Shown: positions 1 through 7,586 of the stretch, piece by piece
How positions within the stretch are numbered: position 1 is the first letter of the stretch
How the letters are laid out: each line of letters begins with the position of its first letter
Origin: Oscillospiraceae bacterium
Lineage (GTDB): Bacteria > Bacillota > Clostridia > Oscillospirales > Acutalibacteraceae
NCBI GenBank assembly: GCA_029007475.1
Contig: JAQXHW010000037.1
Coordinates: forward strand, 1-28,334
DNA length: 28,334 nt
Reading direction: 5' to 3'
The notes under the pieces: generated by a model
What the model was told of the DNA's origin: nothing
The model's database searches: none
What the model saw: the letters and a program-made list of their open reading frames with translations, nothing else
Made by a program: the position numbers and the translations under genes

Positions 1-2683
1 CTGAAATGTAGCTGATAACACCGACATATACGGTCTTGGTTGTGCCGGGCTCGGGGTCGGGGTCAGGAGTTGCTGTGCTAAACTGAGCGTCTAACCAGTT
101 GATTCTGGAGATTGTCCAGTCTGAAGCATAGTTTGCCTGACCGACAAGAGAATACTGGTCGTAACTCTTGGTAGACTGTGAAAGTGTACCGGTTGTGCTG
201 TCATAGTCATACATTGTGAGAGAGCTATGATCGGAAATCCAACCGTTGTTAGCTGAAAGTGTCCAGCCGCCGTAGGTGTAGTTCCAATCACCGGACTTAG
301 AAAGACTGTTCATGTAAGAATCAACAGTCTGAAGTCTGCCGGAGGCAGTCTTTGTTCCCTCGAGAATCTCGTCGAGGTCTGCAAAGTCAGCAGCCCAAAC
401 TTCCTTAACGATATCAAGGAAGGTTTTGCCGTCGGCATTCTTAGATGTAAGGGATACTGCCTGACCGAATACATTGAGTGTATTCAGGCTGTAGTGAGCA
501 AGGTCTCTTACATACCAGCCGTCGGGCTTCTGGAGGTCGAGCATATTGCCGTTTACATCATGTCTGCCGGAAATGCTTATGGAGTTACCGATAGCATTAT
601 CATAATCCCATACGGGAGAGAGATAGAACTTACCTGCATCTGAATCGTAAGTGAAGTAACAGCTTGTAACACCTGCGTCAAGGTTCTTTGCTACTTCGTT
701 TACAAGATATGCTCTTGCGAAATCGTTAATGTCAACGAGTCCCTCAAGAGTTGAAAGGCTCTTTGAGCCGTAGAGAGCGTCCTCAACTGCCTGATACTTA
801 GCCTTAATGAAGCTCTGCTGCGCTGCTGTGGGAGCGTCGGGAGTCTTGAAGGTCATTACCTGACCTCTGGAGGTTGTAAAGTACAGATCGCCTGAGCTTG
901 ATGCGTTATCTGCTGTATCGAGCTCAAGTATGAAGTCGAAGTTCTCTGTGGGAGGAGGAGTAACGGTGCCGTCAGCTTCGATAACATTCTCAACCTCAGG
1001 TTCAACGAGGTCGGGCATTACTGTGCCCTTACCCATCTCAATCTTCTGAGTCATCTGATAGGAGCCCTTGTAATCGCCGTTTACAAACCAGTCAACGAAT
1101 CTGGAATCGCAAGCGTACTTCATGCCGGATTCGTTTGCCAAATCGTAAACGATACGGTTACGGATAAGAGAGGGATCCTGTGCGTTTGCAAGGAGTGACC
1201 ACTTCTTGCCTGCACGCATTCCGTCAATGGAAACGGAGCTGCTATATGTGATGTTAAAGGGCTTCTTAGCAAGATTCCATGTGGAGTTGCCGCGGCCCTT
1301 AATCTTCTTAACGCCTGCATCGGAAACGCCTGAGCTGTCAGCTACTGCGCCGCCTAACTTGCCTGCCTCGCGGTTCTTTGAGCCGCCGGTGAGGAAGCCG
1401 TAAAGGTTGGTACCTGTGTAAGCTGAACCGTCCTCATAGAGGAGAGTCATGCCGTCAGCGTTGTTGATGTAGAGTGTAGCCTCAGCGTCAGACTTCATAA
1501 TCTTAATGCCTGTTGCCTTGCTCTCAGCACCTGTTACGGTGAGAACCTGGCTGTCGGTATAAGGAACAGTTGAGATTCCCTTGCTGGGAATCTCAACACC
1601 GTTTACTGTAACTGCGTTAGAGAAGGTGTTGTAGATAATAACTGAATCTGCTGCTGCGGAAGCAGGGAGATAGAAATAACGGTAGGAGTTACTGTTGGGG
1701 CTGTCCCAACGCTGCCATGCGTTATCATTGGGAATGCTTCCCTCGGCTACTACGCCTGCGTAAGCATAGAGGCCGTCAGCCTCTTCCCAATAGAAGCCGT
1801 CAAACACTTCGGGCTCAACTACGGTTGTAGTCTCAGGAGCCTGAGTTGTCTCAGAAGCCTGAGTTGTCTCGGGAGCCTTAGTTGTTGTCTCAGGAGCCTT
1901 AGTTGTTGTCTCGGGAGCTGTGTAAGCTACGGAGATAGTATCTGCACTGAGTTTATAGGTGAAGGTATAGGTACCGCCGGTAGCGTTTAAGGTGACGTTA
2001 TCACCGCTGCCGTAATGTGCTAAGGGCAAGTCGGTAACAGTATCGGTGAAAGAGTTAACGGAAGTGTTATTATTGCCCTTCCAAGTACCGCCATCGATAA
2101 CCTTAAACTCGTATGTACCGGCCTCCAAATCCACGGAAGTTGTTACAAGGTTTGTATCCTCTGCATAAACCATTGTGATAGCGGATGTTGCCCAGGTTGT
2201 AAAGTCACCTGCGAGCTGTACGCTGGACTCATCGCCTGCTTCGGGAGCCTTGGCAGGAACATAGGTGCCCCATGTACCGGCTGCTTTATCTTTTATATTG
2301 CTTGGTAAAGTATAAAGATTGGTGCCGTCTGTTGGTAAATTCTCATCGGCTGACTGATTCCATTTGCTTGACCAAGAGAGAGCTGTCTTAGCAGGGTCAT
2401 TTCTGACAAAGGTAACCTTGTCAACGCCTTCGGGAACAGCAACTTCATAAATGCCGTCGGAGTCGTCATCTGTCATCTTGTATAAAGTACCGCTGACAGA
2501 ATCTCTCCAAAAATAAGCTGAGAACCAAGCATTTGCCTGAGACCAGTTTCCTGGCTTCAAATAGACGGTGGTCGGAACTGAAGCAGCGTTGGCGGTAAAG
2601 CCCACTGCCATCAGTGAGAACACCATCATAATTGCGAGAACAACGGAGAGAATTCTTCCGCCGATTCGCTTTGATGAATTCAT
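1..2683 (-). CDS. Secreted CotH-family protein with N-terminal starch-binding-like modules (partial, runs off left edge)
   Basis: An open frame of 894 codons starts at the ATG at 2683 behind AAGGAGGAAAAATTT and reaches the window edge without a stop. Residues 1-34 are a signal peptide (basic start, hydrophobic core, AxA-like end TANAA). Residues about 36-140 resemble gut-bacterial CBM26-type modules (NWSQANAWFSAYFW, then a WNQSADENLP segment). A second beta-rich module (QLAGDFTTW onward) resembles the X25 starch-binding module. A PETTTKA-repeat linker follows. The C-terminal part is CotH: KGRGNSTWNLAKKPF at about 462-476, FILELD, and SPVWDYDN at 689-696, which holds acidic residues expected to bind the metal. 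CotH of Bacillus is an atypical kinase for spore coat proteins, and related domains occur in Ruminococcus cellulosomal proteins. Here the signal peptide argues for an extracellular role. The C-terminus, perhaps a dockerin, is outside the window. The CotH call is strong; the module names are inference. Confidence 0.88.
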   Translation of the reverse strand, partial: MNSSKRIGGRILSVVLAIMMVFSLMAVGFTANAASVPTTVYLKPGNWSQANAWFSAYFWRDSVSGTLYKMTDDDSDGIYEVAVPEGVDKVTFVRNDPAKTALSWSSKWNQSADENLPTDGTNLYTLPSNIKDKAAGTWGTYVPAKAPEAGDESSVQLAGDFTTWATSAITMVYAEDTNLVTTSVDLEAGTYEFKVIDGGTWKGNNNTSVNSFTDTVTDLPLAHYGSGDNVTLNATGGTYTFTYKLSADTISVAYTAPETTTKAPETTTKAPETTQASETTQAPETTTVVEPEVFDGFYWEEADGLYAYAGVVAEGSIPNDNAWQRWDSPNSNSYRYFYLPASAAADSVIIYNTFSNAVTVNGVEIPSKGISTVPYTDSQVLTVTGAESKATGIKIMKSDAEATLYINNADGMTLLYEDGSAYTGTNLYGFLTGGSKNREAGKLGGAVADSSGVSDAGVKKIKGRGNSTWNLAKKPFNITYSSSVSIDGMRAGKKWSLLANAQDPSLIRNRIVYDLANESGMKYACDSRFVDWFVNGDYKGSYQMTQKIEMGKGTVMPDLVEPEVENVIEADGTVTPPPTENFDFILELDTADNASSSGDLYFTTSRGQVMTFKTPDAPTAAQQSFIKAKYQAVEDALYGSKSLSTLEGLVDINDFARAYLVNEVAKNLDAGVTSCYFTYDSDAGKFYLSPVWDYDNAIGNSISISGRHDVNGNMLDLQKPDGWYVRDLAHYSLNTLNVFGQAVSLTSKNADGKTFLDIVKEVWAADFADLDEILEGTKTASGRLQTVDSYMNSLSKSGDWNYTYGGWTLSANNGWISDHSSLTMYDYDSTTGTLSQSTKSYDQYSLVGQANYASDWTISRINWLDAQFSTATPDPDPEPGTTKTVYVGVISYIS

Positions 2684-2916
2684 AAATTTTTCCTCCTTAA
2701 TCAAATTGATTATTTTGTGTGTGACGAGTATTTGGCTTTTCTTTCGTCTGACCGTCGTTTCCGCCGAAAGCGAATAATCCCCCGAAAAGTCGCGTCCCCA
2801 AAAAATTTAGGTAGTCGTACGAAAAAGGAGAATTCGGGCCTGCTCGTAATATACCGTGCGACTTTAATTTTCTTGTTTTTATTACTATAAAGATATCAAA
2901 ACCGCTACAAGTATTC
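2684..2916 (-). other. Long, possibly structured 5' leader of the cotH-like gene
   Basis: This stretch has no convincing coding frame. On the transcribed strand AAAGTCGC (2865-2858) is exactly complementary to GCGACTTT (2793-2786), enclosing about 64 bases that hold a smaller CCTAAA/TTTGGG hairpin. A GC-rich tract follows (about 2785-2740), then an A-rich tail and a strong ribosome binding site. The GGGGACGC after the inner hairpin loosely recalls the c-di-GMP (GEMM) fold, but the rest of that consensus is not evident. I therefore do not name a riboswitch class. Confidence 0.35.
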
Positions 2917-2922
2917 ATATAA

Positions 2923-2950
2923 ATTATATCACAAATTGTAACAATTGCAA
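2923..2950 (-). promoter_or_regulatory. Probable sigma-A promoter for the cotH-like gene
   Basis: On the minus strand TTGCAA (2950-2945) is followed after 16 bases by TATAAT (2928-2923). The -10 is preceded by TG one base upstream, an extended -10. Transcription would begin near 2916, leaving a leader of about 230 nt before the ATG at 2683. Confidence 0.6.
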
Positions 2951-3140
2951 CAAAACGGATAACGCAAAACCATACAAATTTCCGCGAAAACTTTTAGCTA
3001 TATTGATAGTCCGTTTTTGCCTTATCTAAATTATTTCATAGATTTCGGCTTCTGTTTTTCACAGTCTACCACCTGTCGTTTCGAAAAAAATACAATGGTT
3101 ACAATAGAAATATATATAATTTTCACATAGCTCAAACATA
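2951..3140. other. AT-rich intergenic stretch, nothing recognised
   Basis: This lies between the cotH-like promoter and the terminator of the phage-derived operon. I see no reading frame with a ribosome binding site, no tRNA and no clear hairpin. Short TTGTAAC/GTTACAA-type motifs recur but are not a defined element. Confidence 0.4.
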
Positions 3141-3180
3141 AAGAAGCCCGCCCTCGGCACAAAAGCCTAAGGCGAGCTTT
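3141..3180 (-). terminator. Rho-independent terminator of the phage-derived operon
   Basis: On the minus strand AAAGCTCGCCTTAGGC pairs with GCCGAGGGCGGGCTT across a short TTTTGT loop and is followed by TTTATGTTT. It lies 37 bases past the stop of the fibre gene. Confidence 0.8.
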
Positions 3181-3216
3181 CCCATTATGACTATATGTTT
3201 TTGAATTACGAATTAT

Positions 3217-3690
3217 TTATCTGAACGCAATAACCTTATACTGTCCGCCTGTCTCATTCAGGCAGTGCATAATACCGTTTACCGCTGCCGTACTTTGAGT
3301 CACGGTTATATAACCGTTACCGCTTAGTTTAAGTCCTGCCGTGGCTCCTCCGCCGCTAAACGATACCGCCGCATACACCTTGTTAATACCGCTCGTGCTG
3401 TCATAAACAGTAAAAGGCATATCCTCTCGGTAAACAAGCACCGCCTGCGCCACTAAGGGAAGGGTCACCTTCAGACTCGCCGCCCCCGTGCCCACATAGG
3501 AAACCACGGTAAAGGGTCTTGATATCCTTGCTTTTTCTGTACTTGTCAGATGCAAGTCATCATTTTCAAGGTGTGCGCCCAAGGCGCTGTCAATAATACT
3601 GTTGTCCGAGTTAAAATCCGCACGCTGCGGGCGGTCGCTCTCCACCCATGCGTTAAGACTGAGATACTCGGTTTTATTTGTTGATGCCAT
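3217..3690 (-). CDS. Short tail-fibre-like protein
   Basis: A 157-aa protein, last gene of the cassette, starting 15 bases after the YmfQ-like gene behind AAGGAGCC. The N-terminal part (about 1-60: WVESDRPQRADFN, LGAHLENDDLHLT, TEKARI) resembles the virion-proximal part of Gram-positive phage tail fibres. The rest is a Gly/Ser/Thr-rich beta domain (SFSGGGATAGLKLSGNGY) that could be a small receptor-binding or capping domain. Fibres of myophages are usually several hundred residues, so this one is short. Position and composition support the call. The target and the exact fold are unknown, and no fibre-assembly chaperone follows. Confidence 0.6.
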   Translation of the reverse strand: MASTNKTEYLSLNAWVESDRPQRADFNSDNSIIDSALGAHLENDDLHLTSTEKARISRPFTVVSYVGTGAASLKVTLPLVAQAVLVYREDMPFTVYDSTSGINKVYAAVSFSGGGATAGLKLSGNGYITVTQSTAAVNGIMHCLNETGGQYKVIAFR

Positions 3691-3705
3691 ATTCGGCTCC
3701 TTTCC

Positions 3706-4269
3706 TTACATAATGTCGATTTCCTGCCATGTATAACCTAAAGTCTCAAGCTGTGAGAAGGTATTACCTCTGCTGTCCGCTTCTTTCCAGGTAAGCCCCG
3801 CAAATACCACGTCAATATCAAGGTGGGCAGGAAAAAGTGCCTCTGCCTGACTTTTAATAAAATTCTTCTCGCCCTTTGTGAGAGCTTCTCCCCTTAGGTC
3901 AAGAGATAATCTCTGCTGTGCCGGAAATTCGTTAATTGTTCCTGCAACACCCAAAAGGTCGAATATTTTGCTGACTCCTTGGGGCGTAAAATCGTTCAAA
4001 TTCAGAGAGCTTCTCGAAATGAGCATCTCTCTGCGCTTGTCTGTGGGCAGGTGTTCTCTCTCGCCGCCCCAGAGTCTCTCGTAACGCGAAAGTCCGTAGC
4101 TTTCGGCACTTGAAAGGAAGCACTCTAAGAGCATCTCCGAAAGCTCAAAGCTGAGAATTTCAAAACCTACCGCAAAGGCTGAAAGCTCATTATATGTATT
4201 TCCGCCCTCCTGGAGGGAGTATAGCTTTATTGGCGAAAGCCTACTGAGCAAACTTTCAAGAACACTCAT
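3706..4269 (-). CDS. Baseplate wedge/fibre-attachment protein, YmfQ (DUF2313)/XkdU-like
   Basis: A 187-aa protein of the usual length for the YmfQ/XkdU family. It lies directly after the J-like gene and overlaps it by 4 bases (ATGA). Family-like features are the helical N-terminus, RYERLWG, LPTDKRREMLISR (about 76-87), DFTPQGVSKIFDLLG and the C-terminal WKEADSRGNTFSQLETLGYT. In contractile phages this protein joins the outer baseplate to the fibres. The gene order J-U-fibre is the same as in PBSX. Assignment is by motif and synteny. Confidence 0.8.
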   Translation of the reverse strand: MSVLESLLSRLSPIKLYSLQEGGNTYNELSAFAVGFEILSFELSEMLLECFLSSAESYGLSRYERLWGGEREHLPTDKRREMLISRSSLNLNDFTPQGVSKIFDLLGVAGTINEFPAQQRLSLDLRGEALTKGEKNFIKSQAEALFPAHLDIDVVFAGLTWKEADSRGNTFSQLETLGYTWQEIDIM

Positions 4270-5336
4270 CGCTCAATGCCCTCCGTTACGGAGAATCTAT
4301 CCAAAACAGGATACTCGTCGCTTTCGCAGATATAGTCGCTGTTGTTAAATTTTGTGAGCAGATATTCCCTCACGCCCGGGATATGAAAAATTCTGTCTCC
4401 CGCTTCGGTAAGCAAGAATTTTCCTCCGACGCCTCGGGTACTGACATAGTCCTCGATGGCACTTCGGCAGTTTTCTTCCACCTCATCAAACTCGTATCCG
4501 TCCTCAAGCTCAACGCAGACATAAAACCAAACAGGAGCGGGATTTGCCCTAAAGACCTTTACGTCAACGTTTACCTCTCTTGCCTGTGAGAGAATTTCCT
4601 GAGTTGCCGACAGCTCCTCGTCCGACACCTCGCCATTAGCGGAAGCAATATACACATCGACAGTACCGACGCCTCTTCCCTTTGGCACAACAGCCGCACC
4701 GGTAACGCCGGGTACCTGTAAAGCCATGTTTTTGTAGTAGGCGCAGTTTGTTCCGTTGGAAGCATTCTTGTAGCTTTCAAGGATTCGTGCGCGGAGGGAC
4801 TCGTCGGACTCCACATCACTGCCGCCGACTAATGCCGCCTCGTTTGAGACTTTTTCAAAGCCGGTAGGGGGAGTTACCATCACGGAAATCGCGCCTGCCC
4901 TTACGTTATACCTCTTTCCCTCACCCATTGAAACAACAGGCACTACGGCTTTAAGATCTCCTGCTCTCAGAATAGCCTCTTCGGTTGTCTCAAATAGCAT
5001 GGGATTCTCGCCTGAGGTGGAAACAACCGTGCCGACAGGTACAACCAAATTAGTAAGAGCTGCCTCGCTGATAGTAAAGCTCACCTCGCCAAAAGCCTTT
5101 GAAGCCCCTCGTCTCTCTATTGCCCGCTCTAAGGCGTGTCGGTCAAGATACTCGCCTGTGGCGGTATCGGCAAACATCTGCCCCTTGAGCCAGTTGAGAT
5201 TCACAAGGGCAGAGTAAATCTCTCCGCTGAGCACCTGCAATTTTTTATATACGTCCGATGATTCATGGAGAGTAAAGTGCGAGAGCTTTTCGTACTCCTC
5301 TACCATTGAGTTCAATATTTCCTCGTAGCTTCTCAT
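4266..5336 (-). CDS. Baseplate J-like (gpJ/XkdT) wedge protein
   Basis: A 356-aa protein, typical for Baseplate_J (PF04865). The start chosen is the ATG at 5336, which overlaps the upstream stop as ATGA and has AGAGGTGA in front; a start at 5357 would give 7 more residues. Family features are an N-terminal helical region (SYEEILNSMVEEYEKLS), GEYLDRHALERAIERRGA, a central beta domain (VPVGTVVSTSG, FETTEEA), the GGSDVESDESLRARILESYK segment and VPGVTGAAVVPKGRGVGTVDVYI. It builds the wedge that normally surrounds the spike and anchors the sheath. A gpJ without any sheath gene nearby is odd. Confidence 0.92.
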   Translation of the reverse strand: MRSYEEILNSMVEEYEKLSHFTLHESSDVYKKLQVLSGEIYSALVNLNWLKGQMFADTATGEYLDRHALERAIERRGASKAFGEVSFTISEAALTNLVVPVGTVVSTSGENPMLFETTEEAILRAGDLKAVVPVVSMGEGKRYNVRAGAISVMVTPPTGFEKVSNEAALVGGSDVESDESLRARILESYKNASNGTNCAYYKNMALQVPGVTGAAVVPKGRGVGTVDVYIASANGEVSDEELSATQEILSQAREVNVDVKVFRANPAPVWFYVCVELEDGYEFDEVEENCRSAIEDYVSTRGVGGKFLLTEAGDRIFHIPGVREYLLTKFNNSDYICESDEYPVLDRFSVTEGIER

Positions 5337-5674
5337 TTTACTGTCACCTCTTTCCATATACTTTCATCCCGGTATGTCACGGTAATTTTAATAACCGTGC
5401 CCGAGGATGTCTGCCTGAGCTTTTTAAGGCTGATGTGAGCACCGTCTATATCCGCAATAGCCTCGCCAAGATAAGCCTCGGCATTTCTCAGCGACCTTTC
5501 ATCGGTTATTTTAGGGAGTTCTCGGACACCGTAGTCCTTATCGTAGATAAACTCACCTTTTCGGGTACTGATACAGAGGATTACCCTCTGAAAAATCTCC
5601 TCTATACCCTCGACATACTCCTCTTTACCGGAAATATCAAGAGCCGTATCACCGCCGCTGATTTTAACATCCAC
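5333..5674 (-). CDS. Baseplate protein gp25/gpW-like (XkdS-like)
   Basis: A 113-aa protein between the spike and J genes, the standard place for gp25/W. It contains GEFIYDKDYGVRELPK, close to the conserved gp25 segment, followed by a helix (SLRNAEAYLGEAIADI) and a C-terminal strand region (TVIKITVTYRDES). In T4 and P2, gp25/W starts sheath polymerisation at the baseplate; here no sheath gene is present. Its start overlaps the spike gene stop by one base and its stop overlaps the J start. Confidence 0.78.
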   Translation of the reverse strand: MDVKISGGDTALDISGKEEYVEGIEEIFQRVILCISTRKGEFIYDKDYGVRELPKITDERSLRNAEAYLGEAIADIDGAHISLKKLRQTSSGTVIKITVTYRDESIWKEVTVK

Positions 5675-6033
5675 TAAAAGGTCACCTCCCTGTCATTTAT
5701 ATAAAGTTTGCCCTCAAGCAGAATTCTCCCGTCGTTTTTGAGGGTTACGGAAGCTCCGCCCTGAGAACATATACGAAGCTCGCCGGGGAGAAGATTTTTC
5801 GGAGCGGGTTTTAATACTCCCATACATACTCTCCGAGATTCCGCCTCTGTCACCAAAGCACTCTCCCCTAAGGGTGGAACATACTCCACGCCAAAGGGTG
5901 TCACCAAAGGCAGATTTCGAAAGCTTGCCGAGGCATTCACCTCTACGCCTGTACCTCCGTTTGAGGTAACGCTTCCCAGAGAGGCTTCCTTTCTATCCCC
6001 GGAGCTTTCATTCATATATCGAGTTATCCACAT
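5674..6033 (-). CDS. Baseplate spike-like protein (gpV/gp45 family-like)
   Basis: A 119-aa protein. The ATG at 6033 is chosen because AAAAGGAG lies 8 bases before it; ATG 6015 is an alternative. The central part (FGVEYVPPLGESALV) and the C-terminal repeats of a short Gly-containing beta pattern (GELRICSQGGASVTLKNDG, then RILLEGKLYINDREV) fit the OB fold plus beta-helix tip of central spikes. It overlaps the hub gene by 26 bases. The spike punctures the target membrane in contractile systems. It is shorter than P2 gpV, so this may be a minimal spike. DUF2577 (XkdR) is another possibility. Confidence 0.62.
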   Translation of the reverse strand: MWITRYMNESSGDRKEASLGSVTSNGGTGVEVNASASFRNLPLVTPFGVEYVPPLGESALVTEAESRRVCMGVLKPAPKNLLPGELRICSQGGASVTLKNDGRILLEGKLYINDREVTF

Positions 6034-6955
6034 AGTTGTTCTCCTTTTTAAGCATAATTTCCGTGCTTTGCCTATTTCCCGACAGAGAGTACCTTAAACT
6101 GCTCACATAGAGCTTTTCTTCATGAAAATTTCCCTCGGCGAACACCTCAGCCTGATAACCCAGGGCATGAGTCAGCCGCACAGGTGAGATAACCTTTATA
6201 AGAGTGTCGCTTGCATTTGAACGCTTTATTGCTTCGAAAACAGTCCTAATGCTTTTTCCTGTGGAGGGTGCTCCGTTAAAGTATCTCTCCCTGCGAATTT
6301 TTCTGTTTATTGCAAGGGGATTTTTAATTACGGTATCGTAGTCTCCGTCCTCTTTCACCTTTACCCGTACCTGAGAAACAGGCTTTACACGCAGTTTTGA
6401 GAGGCTCAGCTTCACAAAGGGAATCCCGCTGCGGTTTGAAAACGTAATCTTTTCACAAGGCCTTTCGAGAACTAACTTTCTTCCCTCAATTCTCGGATAA
6501 GCTCCGTAAAGCGCAGAACAAAACTCCTCCAAAACCTTGTAGCAGCTCATTCCCTTTTGAACTCTGAACTCCCCCATATAGGCCTTGTTTTCGCCTGAGA
6601 ATTCCTCAATGCCGAAGGGTCTTGCGTACCTCTCGAAAATAAGCTTCATGTCGGGATTATGAAAGCTCTGAGGCTTTGCCTCGTTGTCGATAAGCAGCGC
6701 CCCAAGGCTTCTTGCAACAAGCTGTGTGGTCTCTCTTTCCGAAATAACCACATTCTGCTCGTCAATAAGTCCCGTGAATATTTCTTCGCTGTTTTCAAAT
6801 ACGGTAAGGCTTACAAGCTCACTGAAAATTGCCCCCTCAAGGGAGAGGGTGAGCAGGTCGCCTGCCACACCCTCCTCCCTATCTAAAATCAGGGAATTAA
6901 GATTAGGAAGCTCCTTTACCTCACCCTCTGAGTTTTCCGCAAAAAGTCTCAGCAC
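6008..6955 (-). CDS. Baseplate hub protein, gpD/XkdQ-like
   Basis: A 315-aa protein in the XkdQ/late-control-D slot, between the LysM protein and the spike. An N-terminal beta region (LNSLILDREEGVAGDLLTLSLEG, EIFTGLIDEQNVV) resembles the gp27/gpD hub start. Next come MKLIFERYARPFGIEEFSG and QKGMSCYKVLEEFCSALY, the conserved hub motif, and a C-terminal FAEGNFHEEKLYVSSLRYSLSG segment. The hub forms the trimer linking tube and spike. Length is close to PBSX XkdQ. Start at ATG 6955 overlaps the LysM gene end by 7 bases. Confidence 0.8.
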   Translation of the reverse strand: MLRLFAENSEGEVKELPNLNSLILDREEGVAGDLLTLSLEGAIFSELVSLTVFENSEEIFTGLIDEQNVVISERETTQLVARSLGALLIDNEAKPQSFHNPDMKLIFERYARPFGIEEFSGENKAYMGEFRVQKGMSCYKVLEEFCSALYGAYPRIEGRKLVLERPCEKITFSNRSGIPFVKLSLSKLRVKPVSQVRVKVKEDGDYDTVIKNPLAINRKIRRERYFNGAPSTGKSIRTVFEAIKRSNASDTLIKVISPVRLTHALGYQAEVFAEGNFHEEKLYVSSLRYSLSGNRQSTEIMLKKENNYVDNSIYE

Positions 6956-7464
6956 AGCCTCACCCTCTCTCCCTTAGAAAGCTCGTCGGGCCGCTTTATC
7001 TGAGGATTGAGCCGTACCAGAGTGTTAAGCTCAACCCCCTCTCGGTAAGCTATATCAAAGAGAGTTTCGCCGGTTTTCACCTCACAGCTTTCCCTTATCT
7101 CATCGTGGGAGAAGCTATCATCCTCCACAAACTCAAAGGAGTAGGTCAGGAGGTCGGGAGTTGTATCTCCCAAAACCTCAAGGGCTGTAAATTTTGAATA
7201 AACAGGCCCGAAAAGAGGCAGGGAAAGCACCCTGCTCTCGCCTTTTGAAAAAACCTCATAAAGACGGCGGAATTTCTCGCCGCAGTCGCTGCCCAAAAGC
7301 TCACCCTTACCTGTGATTACCCGACAGGTTTTGCCGTTTGAATAGAGCTTCTCACCCTTATCGGGGTAAATTCTGGTATGAGAAATAATCCTGTTTTCAA
7401 TTTTCAGCTCCAGGGGATTATGAAGCCAATGAAAGTCCCCGAAGCTCATAAGTGAAAGTATCAT
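6949..7464 (-). CDS. LysM-containing baseplate/tail hub protein (XkdP-like)
   Basis: A 171-aa protein. Residues 1-117 (FGDFHWLHNPLEL, TCRVITGKGELLGSDC, FRRLYEVFSKGESRVLSLP, LTYSFEFVED) match a tail protein type frequent in Clostridia phages. Residues 128-171 are one LysM repeat (GETLFDIAYREGVELNTLV, RLNPQIKRPDEL, KGERVRLC). In gp53/XkdP-type baseplate proteins LysM packs against the hub rather than binding cell wall. In PBSX this gene directly follows the tape measure; here it directly follows a 40-aa frame, whose stop it overlaps as ATGA. Confidence 0.78.
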   Translation of the reverse strand: MILSLMSFGDFHWLHNPLELKIENRIISHTRIYPDKGEKLYSNGKTCRVITGKGELLGSDCGEKFRRLYEVFSKGESRVLSLPLFGPVYSKFTALEVLGDTTPDLLTYSFEFVEDDSFSHDEIRESCEVKTGETLFDIAYREGVELNTLVRLNPQIKRPDELSKGERVRLC

Positions 7465-7583
7465 CGGTAATCCTCCCTTTCTATGTCTACGAAGCCTGCA
7501 ATCCGTCTGCTGTCTCTTTGATAGATAAGGCTCATAGCCTCTGCCTCCTGAATTTTCTCCAGGTTGTTATCGTTATCTGTCAT
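7461..7583 (-). CDS. 40-residue small protein at the tape-measure position
   Basis: The frame runs from ATG 7583 to TGA 7461, with GAGAGGTGAG just upstream, 3 bases after the preceding gene, and its stop overlaps the LysM gene start as ATGA. The protein is charged and helix-prone (LEKIQEAEAMSLIYQRD, DIEREDYR). I recognise no family. It stands where contractile phages carry chaperone and tape measure genes (500-1500 codons). It could be a relic, a very short ruler or a coupling peptide. Translational coupling on both sides is the main support. Confidence 0.55.
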   Translation of the reverse strand: MTDNDNNLEKIQEAEAMSLIYQRDSRRIAGFVDIEREDYR

Positions 7584-7586
7584 AAC

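Noticed and set aside
91..2777. Short frames of 65-73 codons on both strands within and just upstream of the CotH region
   Set aside because: They are in other frames than the continuous 894-codon CotH frame, lack ribosome binding sites and give low-complexity products.
2740..2870. c-di-GMP (GEMM) riboswitch before the cotH-like gene
   Set aside because: GGGGACGC after a small hairpin is suggestive, but the conserved flanking segments and the second helix are not convincing by eye. Kept only as an unclassified leader.
5306..5677. A 123-codon plus-strand frame opposite the baseplate genes
   Set aside because: It lies fully antisense to gp25-like and J-like genes that have clear motifs and coupled starts; it has no ribosome binding site.
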